A stretch of 15,905 nucleotides of DNA from an uncultured Eubacteriales bacterium (GTDB lineage Bacteria; Bacillota; Clostridia; Peptostreptococcales; Anaerovoracaceae), in assembly GCA_902793875.1 (NCBI GenBank), contig CADBFL010000015.1:1-15905 (forward strand), in the 5' to 3' direction. The position numbers and the translations under genes are program-made. The notes beneath the pieces were generated by a model. The model had not been told where the DNA came from and did not search any database. It saw only the letters and a list, made by a program, of their open reading frames with translations. Every line of letters starts with the position of its first letter. Within the stretch, counting starts at the first letter, position 1. Positions 1 to 5,712 of this stretch are shown here, in pieces.

Positions 1-690
1 CCGTTCGTGCTCGGCGACAAGGCCTATCTCGGCTACGGCGGGGACGGTCTGTATGTGCTCGATGTCTCCGACTTCACAAGACCGAAAGCTCTCGGACAGC
101 TCAGGTTCATGCCTGCCTTCTCGAGCAGGCTCGCCGGAGCAAGGACTCACACGGCTCTGCCTCTGAAGGGAAGGGACCTCTGCGTGGTCACGAACGAGGG
201 CGAGAGATTCGGCTTCATCAAGGACGGCATGGTCACACAGGCGCAGGCCGTGAACAACATCCACATGGTGGACGTGAGCGACCCGTCGAATCCTGTGCTG
301 ATAGCGGAATTCCCGTATCCTGAAGTCCCAGAGGACTTCCCGGCTCCTAACTTCAACACCTACTGCCTGGCGGAGGGTTCGAAGGGCGGACCGTTCGGAC
401 CGCACAACCTGCATGAGCCTATGGACGGAAAGCCGTGGCTCGAGCAGAGGACGGACGTGGTATACGACTGCTACTTCGCCGCGGGACTGAGGATCTATGA
501 CGTATCCGATCCTTTCTACATCAAGGAGAAGGCATACTTCATTCCGCCGAACCCGACAAAGAAGTTCTTCCCGTTCCCGGGACCGATGATGGCCATGACA
601 GAAGACATCGTGGTCGACGACAGGGGCAACATCATCATCGACGCAAACAGCGACGGATTCTATATCCTCCGCAAGACATACGAGGATTAG
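1..690 (+). CDS. LVIVD repeat beta-propeller protein, 3' part only
   Basis: The frame is open from the first base, so the gene starts outside the window and 229 C-terminal residues are visible. Several short repeats with the pattern LYVLDVSD, IHMVDVSDPSNP and LRIYDVSDP match the LVIVD repeat, which folds into beta-propeller blades. A conserved GPFGPHNLHEP segment and a closing DGFYILRK strand fit the usual end of this family. The molecular role of LVIVD proteins is mostly unknown; surface or binding scaffolds are the usual guess, and the missing N terminus prevents a localisation call. Codon use differs from the neighbours: nearly all Phe codons are TTC and C-ending codons dominate, which suggests high expression. 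An intrinsic terminator follows 12 bases after the stop, so this gene ends its transcription unit. Confidence 0.85.
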   Translation, partial: PFVLGDKAYLGYGGDGLYVLDVSDFTRPKALGQLRFMPAFSSRLAGARTHTALPLKGRDLCVVTNEGERFGFIKDGMVTQAQAVNNIHMVDVSDPSNPVLIAEFPYPEVPEDFPAPNFNTYCLAEGSKGGPFGPHNLHEPMDGKPWLEQRTDVVYDCYFAAGLRIYDVSDPFYIKEKAYFIPPNPTKKFFPFPGPMMAMTEDIVVDDRGNIIIDANSDGFYILRKTYED

Positions 691-701
691 GCGAACAGAC
701 G

Positions 702-738
702 AAGCACCTGCGCGATTTTGACCGGCAGGTGCTTTTTT
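702..738 (+). terminator. Intrinsic terminator after the LVIVD gene
   Basis: A 10-bp perfect stem (AAGCACCTGC at 702-711 with GCAGGTGCTT at 725-734) with a 13-nt loop runs into a T tract at 733-738. It separates the LVIVD gene from the following operon. Confidence 0.9.
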
Positions 739-774
739 ATGGTGTTTTTTTGTTTCGGGAGCAATTATTTTTTT

Positions 775-815
775 CTGTTCGTGATTTGTCTTAAAGGATA
801 ATATATGATTGTAAA
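775..815 (+). promoter_or_regulatory. Probable promoter region of the HAD-to-trmL operon
   Basis: After the terminator the sequence turns AT-rich and holds overlapping -10-like hexamers: GATAAT at 797-802 and TATGAT at 804-809. No clear TTGACA lies at 16-18 bp; CTGTTC at 775-780 is the nearest weak match. Position, 50-60 bp before the first gene of a tightly packed operon, supports a promoter more than the hexamers do. Confidence 0.35.
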
Positions 816-851
816 TACAGGAGACAGAAAACAGGAAGAACGGAGCTGACC

Positions 852-1526
852 ATGGCTGAAAAGATAAAAGTGTGCATCTTTGATCTTGACGGGACTCTTG
901 CAAGGACGCAGGAATCCATAGCAAGGCCCGTCAACATGACTCTTGCATATTACGGACTGCCTGAGCAGCCGGTGGAAGCATTCAATTATTTTGCCGGAGA
1001 CGGACTCAGGAACGCGCTGAAAAGAGCGCTGGCCGCGTCAGGGGACAGCGATGCATCGCATCTGGAAGAAGGCTTTCCAATGTGCCGGAAATGGATGCAG
1101 GAGGATCCGTGCTATCATGCGGAGCCTTACGACGGCATCATCCCCGCGCTTGAAGAACTGAAGAGCAGAGGCGTGAAGACCGCGGTCTTCTCCAATAAAC
1201 CGCACGAAAGCGCTGTCAGCGTCGTGGAGACCATATTCGGAAAAGGCTTTTTCGATCACGTCCAGGGACAGACGGATGAGATACCGATCAAACCCGACCC
1301 TGCTGGTCTGTTTCAGATACTGGAGAAGTTTGGCGCAAAAAAAGATGAGTGTCTGTATTTCGGCGACACGAATACAGATATGCTGACCGGACATAATGCC
1401 GGGGTCACTGCTGTCGGGGTGACCTGGGGCTTCAGACCGGCATCCGAGCTTGAAGAGTACGGAGCGGATATACTGATCGGCAGCGCTGAAGAGATACCTC
1501 TGATCACCTTCCCGGGACCTGAATAA
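852..1526 (+). CDS. HAD-superfamily hydrolase, phosphoglycolate-phosphatase-like
   Basis: This 224-residue cytosolic protein carries all four HAD motifs: DLDGT at 11-15 (nucleophile D11, acid/base D13), the SNK serine at 114, the motif III lysine K147 in IPIKPDP, and GDTNTD at 171-176 with D172 and D176 as Mg2+ ligands. Residues about 17-90 form a helical cap of the C1 type. Such proteins remove phosphate from small molecules; phosphoglycolate phosphatase (Gph) and pyrophosphatase PpaX are the closest named groups, but the substrate cannot be read from sequence. Start choice is supported by GGAG at 842-845, six bases before ATG. It is the first gene of a packed operon; the next start lies four bases after its stop. 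Confidence 0.88.
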   Translation: MAEKIKVCIFDLDGTLARTQESIARPVNMTLAYYGLPEQPVEAFNYFAGDGLRNALKRALAASGDSDASHLEEGFPMCRKWMQEDPCYHAEPYDGIIPALEELKSRGVKTAVFSNKPHESAVSVVETIFGKGFFDHVQGQTDEIPIKPDPAGLFQILEKFGAKKDECLYFGDTNTDMLTGHNAGVTAVGVTWGFRPASELEEYGADILIGSAEEIPLITFPGPE

Positions 1527-1530
1527 GAAA

Positions 1531-2415
1531 ATGCATTTTGTCGACGCAAAGGGAATACTCACAACAAGCGGCGGACGCTGCGGGATGAATATCTACCGGG
1601 GGTGCACTCACGGCTGTATTTACTGCGACAGCAGGAGCCGTTGCTATCAGTTCACGCATCCCTTTGAAGATGTCGAGGTCAAACAGAACGCGCCGGAGCT
1701 TCTGGAGAAAGCGCTGAAGTCCAAAAGAAAAAAATGCATGATCGGCACCGGCTCGATGTCCGACCCGTACATGCACTGCGAGGAGCAGCTCCGCCTCACG
1801 AGGAGATGCCTTGAAATCATAAACAGGCACGGTTTCGGCGTAAGCATCCAGACGAAGTCCGACCGCATCCTTCAGGACATAGATCTTCTGGATGAGATAA
1901 ACCGCTCCGCGAAGTGCGTGGTGCAGATGACGCTTACGACCTGGGACGATGATCTTTGCAGCATACTCGAGCCGAACGTGTGCAATACAAAGCGCAGGAT
2001 CGAGGTGCTGGAGATGATGCGGGAAAGAGGCATACCGACGATCGTCTGGCTGACCCCGGTCCTGCCGTTCATCAATGATACGGAAGAGAACATCACGGCA
2101 ATACTTGAGGCATGTGTCAGAACGGGCGTGAAAGGCGTCATAGACTTCGGGATGGGCCTTACCCTGAGAGAGGGCGACCGCGAGTATTATTACGCTGCGC
2201 TCGACAGGCATTTCCCGGGAATGAAGGCGCGTTACATGAGAACGTACGGGAATGCATATGAGCTGCCGAGCCCGAATGCAAAAGAACTGAAAAAGATATT
2301 CCGCGGGATATGCGAAGAAAGCGGCATGATGTCAGAACCGGACGACTGCTTCAGGTATATGAGCGAACTGCCGGAAAGATACACGCAGATGAGCATGTTC
2401 GATATGGAGAAGTGA
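1531..2415 (+). CDS. SPL-family radical SAM protein (COG1533 type)
   Basis: This 294-residue protein has the radical SAM cluster motif CX3CX2C at C25, C29 and C32, set in IYRGCTHGCIYCD, which binds a 4Fe-4S cluster and cleaves S-adenosylmethionine. The motif context, the GTGSMSDPYMHCE strand (about residues 72-84) and the TIVWLTPVLPFIND strand match the COG1533/Rv2578c group, annotated as spore photoproduct lyase-like. It is shorter than true SplB and I see no reason to call it a photoproduct lyase; its reaction is unknown. The ribosome site is weak (GGGA 13 nt upstream), and the four-base gap to the upstream stop suggests translational coupling. Neighbours that act on damaged DNA make a nucleic-acid substrate plausible, which is inference. 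Confidence 0.82.
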   Translation: MHFVDAKGILTTSGGRCGMNIYRGCTHGCIYCDSRSRCYQFTHPFEDVEVKQNAPELLEKALKSKRKKCMIGTGSMSDPYMHCEEQLRLTRRCLEIINRHGFGVSIQTKSDRILQDIDLLDEINRSAKCVVQMTLTTWDDDLCSILEPNVCNTKRRIEVLEMMRERGIPTIVWLTPVLPFINDTEENITAILEACVRTGVKGVIDFGMGLTLREGDREYYYAALDRHFPGMKARYMRTYGNAYELPSPNAKELKKIFRGICEESGMMSEPDDCFRYMSELPERYTQMSMFDMEK

Positions 2416-2416
2416 A

Positions 2417-2899
2417 ATGAAACTGGATCATCCATTCGGTCCTTTATACGATGAAAACAGCCGGGTGCTGATACTCGGATCGTTTCCGTCCGTTAAATCC
2501 AGAGAACAGAACTTCTTCTACGGACATCCGCAGAACCGGTTCTGGAAGGTCGTCGCAGCAGTGTTCGGGCAGCCTGTCCCGCAGACTGTCGAAGAAAAGA
2601 AGCTGCTGATCCTCGACAACGGGCTTGCGCTCTGGGACTCGATCGCAAGCTGCGAGATCACAGGCTCATCGGATGCCAGCATCAGGAACGCCCGCGCAAA
2701 TGACATAGGCATCATACTGAACAGCTGCAGCATAGAACGGATATACTGCAACGGACGAAAGTCCCACGAGCTGTATCAGAGATATATAGAACCTGAGACC
2801 GGGCGCGAGGCGGTCTGCCTCCCGTCGACCAGTCCCGCCAACGCGAGGTGGACGCCGGAGAAACTGACCGGAGCATGGTCTGTGATCGCAGAGATATAA
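2417..2899 (+). CDS. DNA-deoxyinosine/hypoxanthine glycosylase (UDG family 6)
   Basis: The 160-residue protein opens with MKLDHPFGPLYDENS and then LILGSFPSVKSREQNFFYGH (19-37) and PQNRFW, the signature of the HDG-type uracil-DNA-glycosylase superfamily. N40 lies in the stretch that carries the key asparagine of this family. The second motif, LPSTSPANAR near residues 135-144, is the usual DNA-intercalating loop. The family removes hypoxanthine, and in some members uracil, from deaminated DNA and leaves an abasic site. GGAG at 2406-2409, seven bases before ATG, fixes the start, one base after the previous stop. The next gene encodes an abasic-site-capping protein, which fits its product. The last codons are tandemly duplicated across the stop at 2890-2907. 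Confidence 0.88.
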   Translation: MKLDHPFGPLYDENSRVLILGSFPSVKSREQNFFYGHPQNRFWKVVAAVFGQPVPQTVEEKKLLILDNGLALWDSIASCEITGSSDASIRNARANDIGIILNSCSIERIYCNGRKSHELYQRYIEPETGREAVCLPSTSPANARWTPEKLTGAWSVIAEI

Positions 2900-2940
2900 G
2901 AGATATAGCTGAAGGGGCGCTGCATCAGACAGGGAATTAA

Positions 2941-3549
2941 ATGTGCTGCAGATATTATTACGAGGATGAGATACGCGAGAGGATGCAGGATCTTCTGGAT
3001 TCGCAGGGCATCAAAGCCGCCGGCGATCTGAATGCCGGGCCGGGGCGGGATGTCCGTCCTTCGGATGCGTCGGCAGTGATCTTCCGGAGCGGAGGAGGAC
3101 TGACGGCTGGCGGCATGCGGTGGGGCTTCAGCAATCCTTATGACAGGGGGCTCATCATAAACGCCAGATCCGAGACGGCGCGCGAAAAGAACCTGTTTCG
3201 CGACAGCGTGATGAAGCGCAGATGCATCATCCCGGCCAGCGGATTCTATGAATGGGATGCGTACAAAGCGAGGTTCAGGTTCACGCTGCCGGACGGCGGA
3301 CTCATGCTCATGGCGGGCTTCTGGCACGAGGAGCAGGGGACGCCGAGATACACCATACTCACGACGGACGCGAACGGGTCCGTGAGGCCCGTCCACGACA
3401 GGATGCCTGTGATGATCGGCCGTGAGGAGATCAGGCCGTGGATATATGACGATTCAAGGCTGGAGGAGTTCATGGGCAGGATACAGCCGGAACTGGTATG
3501 CGAGCAGGATTCGGGCCAGATCCGGATGGATCTCGGCATATTAACATAA
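2941..3549 (+). CDS. yedK: HMCES/YedK abasic-site protein (SOS response-associated peptidase family)
   Basis: After removal of Met1 the catalytic Cys2 would be exposed (MCCRYYY). The other family residues are present: N74 in IINARSETA, E104 in ASGFYEW and H152 in PVHDRMPVM. HMCES/YedK proteins use Cys2 and the N-terminal amine to make a stable thiazolidine crosslink with abasic sites in single-stranded DNA, shielding replication forks. Length (202 residues) is typical. Position 3 is Cys where the common form is MCGR. AGGGA at 2931-2935, five bases upstream, supports the start, which is also forced because Cys must be residue 2. It directly follows a glycosylase that makes abasic sites. A relic of the 3' end of a second such gene lies at 5584-5641. 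Confidence 0.93.
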   Translation: MCCRYYYEDEIRERMQDLLDSQGIKAAGDLNAGPGRDVRPSDASAVIFRSGGGLTAGGMRWGFSNPYDRGLIINARSETAREKNLFRDSVMKRRCIIPASGFYEWDAYKARFRFTLPDGGLMLMAGFWHEEQGTPRYTILTTDANGSVRPVHDRMPVMIGREEIRPWIYDDSRLEEFMGRIQPELVCEQDSGQIRMDLGILT

Positions 3550-3600
3550 ATGCAGACCGCAGGCTGTGCAGAAAGCCGGAGAACAGCAGATTACAGGTAT

Positions 3601-3610
3601 AGGAAGAGGA
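3601..3610 (+). promoter_or_regulatory. Ribosome binding site that sets the deacetylase start
   Basis: A purine-rich AGGAAGAGGA lies eight bases before the ATG at 3619. The in-frame ATG at 3550, directly after the HMCES stop, has no such site, and its extra 23 residues are hydrophilic and would precede the membrane anchor. Confidence 0.75.
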
Positions 3611-3618
3611 AGTACAGA

Positions 3619-4830
3619 ATGAAAGGGCGATTTGCCAGAGCCGCGCTGATCGTGTTTATTATTTTGATCCTGACCGCTCTGTCGCTTGGGGCGGTCTGGT
3701 ATATAACTGAACCGGTCATCACTCTTAAGGGCAAAGAAACGATAGAAACCTCAGTGAAAGAGGGGTATCATGAGCCGGGATATGAAGCGAAATACCGGTT
3801 CATGGATATCACAGACCGTGTTGAAGTCACTACGGACCTGGATGATAAGAAGCCGGGAGAATATTCCGTGGATTATTCTGTCCGCTTTCTGAAAAAGACG
3901 GCAAACGCGACCCGGACCGTGATCGTTACGGACAAGGAGCCTCCGGTCATAACACTCAACGGGGGAGATACGATAAAGGTCCTGACAAACAGCAGCTTTG
4001 AAGACCCGGGTTACAGCGCGCAGGATGATTCGGACGGCGATGTGACGGAGTCCGTTGAGACGAAAGGGATCGTGGATACTTATAATCCGGGGACATACTC
4101 GATCTCATACAGAGTATCTGATTCATACGGAAACGAAGCGACTAAGGTGCGGACGGTCATTGTGGAGGGGGAGCCTGAGGTAAAACCCGAAAAGGTCATT
4201 TATCTGACCTTCGATGACGGCCCGAGCGCGAATGTGACGCCGGAGATATTGAGGATACTGAAGGAATACGATGTGCCTGCGACTTTCTTTGTTATCGGAT
4301 ACTACCGGAGTGAAGAGAACATAGATCTGCTGAAAGAGATGCTCGCGCAGGGGCATACGATAGGGATCCACGGATATTCGCACGAGTACGGCGAGATATA
4401 TGAGTCGGTCCCGGTCTTCATGGATAATATCAGGTCGCTTGAGGACAATATACGGAGCGACCTGGACTACGAACCGTTCGTGATCCGGTTCCCGGGAGGC
4501 AGTTCAAATACTGTGAGCACAGACATCTGCGAAGGGGTCATATCAAAGCTGGTGACCGAAGTCCAGAAGGAAGGCTATTATTACACAGACTGGAACGTGG
4601 ACTCGAGCGACGCGTCTGGAAACGGCATAAGCGCCGAACAGATCGTTTCTTCAGTCAAAAGAGGATGCAAAAAAAACCGGTACAACATAGTGCTCATGCA
4701 CGACAGCGGCGCAAAGGGCACTACTGCGGAGGCTCTTCCGGAGATAATCGAATGGGCGAAGGCGGAAGGCTATACCTTCGCGGCCATGGAGAAGGGCGGA
4801 CCGACGGTGCATCAGCGTGTAGCAAACTGA
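3619..4830 (+). CDS. Membrane-anchored polysaccharide deacetylase with two Ig-like domains
   Basis: The 403-residue protein starts with a short basic segment and one membrane span (about 8-27) with no clear cleavage site, so it is probably an anchored extracellular enzyme. Two Ig-like DUF5011-type domains follow (about 33-103 and 109-182), each with the pattern ITLxGxxTI...PGY...PGxYSxxY. The C-terminal NodB domain is complete: TFDDGP at 197-202, the metal histidines in HGYSH at 251-255, RFPGG at 290-294, DW at 324-325 and LMHD at 359-362. CE4 enzymes of this kind remove N-acetyl groups from peptidoglycan or other wall glycans, often giving lysozyme resistance; the Ig domains likely hold the catalytic domain away from the membrane or bind the wall. 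It lies between HMCES and trmL and is followed by a 14-bp repeat array. Confidence 0.88.
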   Translation: MKGRFARAALIVFIILILTALSLGAVWYITEPVITLKGKETIETSVKEGYHEPGYEAKYRFMDITDRVEVTTDLDDKKPGEYSVDYSVRFLKKTANATRTVIVTDKEPPVITLNGGDTIKVLTNSSFEDPGYSAQDDSDGDVTESVETKGIVDTYNPGTYSISYRVSDSYGNEATKVRTVIVEGEPEVKPEKVIYLTFDDGPSANVTPEILRILKEYDVPATFFVIGYYRSEENIDLLKEMLAQGHTIGIHGYSHEYGEIYESVPVFMDNIRSLEDNIRSDLDYEPFVIRFPGGSSNTVSTDICEGVISKLVTEVQKEGYYYTDWNVDSSDASGNGISAEQIVSSVKRGCKKNRYNIVLMHDSGAKGTTAEALPEIIEWAKAEGYTFAAMEKGGPTVHQRVAN

Positions 4831-4842
4831 GATCAGACTATG

Positions 4843-4904
4843 AGACGGACGCTCTGGACCGGACGCTCTGAACCGGACGATATGAGACGGGCGCTCTGAG
4901 ACGG
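4843..4904 (+). repeat. 14-bp degenerate tandem repeat, four units plus a part
   Basis: Four adjacent 14-bp units can be read: AGACGGACGCTCTG (4843-4856), GACCGGACGCTCTG (4857-4870), AACCGGACGATATG (4871-4884) and AGACGGGCGCTCTG (4885-4898), then AGACGG. The array is flanked by the direct repeat GATCAGAC at 4831-4838 and 4904-4911. It fills most of the 118-base gap between the deacetylase and trmL. Units are too short and too close for CRISPR. Confidence 0.85.
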
Positions 4905-4933
4905 ATCAGACGGCCATGCGGCCGGAGAACAAA

Positions 4934-4939
4934 AGGGGA
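4934..4939 (+). promoter_or_regulatory. Ribosome binding site that sets the trmL start
   Basis: AGGGGA lies nine bases before the ATG at 4949. The upstream in-frame ATG at 4916 has no comparable site, and starting there adds 11 residues not seen in TrmL proteins. Confidence 0.65.
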
Positions 4940-4948
4940 AAAGCAGAA

Positions 4949-5419
4949 ATGGCTGTACATATCGTTCTTGTTGAACCTGAGATCCCGCCGAATACCGGCA
5001 ACATTGCCAGGACGGCGGCCGCAACTGACAGCGTGCTCCATCTGGTGAAGCCGCTCGGATTCAGTCTGGATGAAAAAAGCCTCAGACGCGCGGGCCTTGA
5101 CTACTGGCCGTACGTATCGCTTGAGGTCCATGAGAGTCTGGCTGAGTTTCTGGGAAAATACGGGGACAGAAGGATGTGGCTCGCAACGACGAAAGCAGAC
5201 AGACTGTATACCGAAGCTTCGTTCATGGATGAGGACATGATACTCTTCGGAAAGGAGACTGCCGGACTGCCGCGCGATCTGATCGATGCACGCAGGGAAT
5301 GGGCGATCCGCATCCCTATGAGCAGGGACACGCGGCTCAGGTCTTTCAATCTTTCGAATGCGGCGAACATAGTGCTGTTCGAGGCGCTGAGGCAGCTCGG
5401 CTTCCCGGGCCTGGAGTGA
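4949..5419 (+). CDS. trmL: tRNA (cytidine(34)-2'-O)-methyltransferase, SPOUT family
   Basis: The 156-residue protein matches the length of TrmL/YibK. It starts MAVHIVLVEPEIPPNTGNIAR, with the NTGNIAR motif at 15-21, and carries the knot elements FGKETAGLP (100-108), RIPM (121-124) and SFNLSNAAN (132-140), which bind S-adenosylmethionine in SPOUT enzymes. TrmL works as a dimer and methylates the 2'-O of nucleotide 34, the wobble base, in certain leucine tRNAs. In Firmicutes the single-domain form is the standard enzyme. The start is chosen from the ribosome site at 4934-4939 and family length. It is the last gene of the operon: a strong terminator follows 21 bases after the stop. Confidence 0.94.
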   Translation: MAVHIVLVEPEIPPNTGNIARTAAATDSVLHLVKPLGFSLDEKSLRRAGLDYWPYVSLEVHESLAEFLGKYGDRRMWLATTKADRLYTEASFMDEDMILFGKETAGLPRDLIDARREWAIRIPMSRDTRLRSFNLSNAANIVLFEALRQLGFPGLE

Positions 5420-5440
5420 GGCAGTAAAAATTTCGACAGG

Positions 5441-5489
5441 AGCATCAGGAAAGCGTGATCATGGCACGCAGTCCTGATGCTGTTTTTTT
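5441..5489 (+). terminator. Intrinsic terminator after trmL
   Basis: AGCATCAGGA at 5441-5450 pairs with TCCTGATGCT at 5472-5481, and inside it GCGTG at 5453-5457 pairs with CACGC at 5465-5469. Seven T residues follow at 5483-5489. It closes the 852-5419 operon. Confidence 0.92.
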
Positions 5490-5583
5490 CATAATGATTG
5501 GCGGCGATATGATATCATTACATAGAAAACACTTTGACTACGCGCAGTGAGCGCTGAAGAAGACGGACGAAGTCAGGCTGGCG

Positions 5584-5641
5584 GCCGGAGCTTGTCTGCG
5601 AGCAGGACCCGGGACTGATCCGGATGGATTACGGATCGTAA
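5584..5641 (+). pseudogene. Relic of the 3' end of an HMCES/YedK-like gene
   Basis: Bases 5584-5634 align without gaps to 3486-3536, inside the 3' end of the HMCES gene, with 42 of 51 bases identical by hand count. The frame still reads PELVCEQDPGLIRMD, against PELVCEQDSGQIRMD in the intact gene, and ends in TAA at 5639-5641. Upstream of 5584 the match decays; an AGGCTGG stretch around 5575-5581 may be a remnant of 3464-3470 after a deletion. An in-frame TGA at 5555-5557 and the lack of a start show that it is not expressed as a protein. It is most likely the tail of a former duplicate gene. Confidence 0.75.
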
Positions 5642-5653
5642 AACAATACGTTA

Positions 5654-5682
5654 TTGACATATGTCAGCAACGCGTCTATTAT
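5654..5682 (+). promoter_or_regulatory. Consensus sigma-A promoter with palindromic operator
   Basis: TTGACA (5654-5659), a 17-bp spacer and TATTAT (5677-5682) make a near-consensus promoter 31 bp before the DUF134-NifX gene. The perfect palindrome TGACATATGTCA at 5655-5666 covers the -35 box and is a likely repressor site. Which protein binds it is unknown; the DUF134 HTH protein encoded just downstream is the obvious candidate. Confidence 0.82.
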
Positions 5683-5694
5683 TATTCTGTAAGC

Positions 5695-5702
5695 AAAGGA
5701 GG
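5695..5702 (+). promoter_or_regulatory. Strong ribosome binding site of the DUF134-NifX gene
   Basis: AAAGGAGG, a full match to the anti-Shine-Dalgarno, lies ten bases before the ATG at 5713. Confidence 0.85.
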
Positions 5703-5712
5703 CCGGCAAACT

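Noticed and set aside
1531..2415. A true spore photoproduct lyase (splB)
   Set aside because: The cluster motif and family fit COG1533, but the protein is shorter than SplB and I could not place SplB's catalytic C-terminal features. No sporulation gene is nearby.
4840..4899. A 19-codon peptide gene in the 14-bp array
   Set aside because: It is open only because of the repeat period, has no ribosome site, and the peptide has no feature of a known leader.
5492..5520. A promoter or operator in the inverted repeat TAATGAT/ATCATTA with inner ATGATATCAT
   Set aside because: The palindromes are real, but no -35/-10 pair with proper spacing is visible. It may be a leftover of the promoter of the lost HMCES copy; the evidence is too thin to call.
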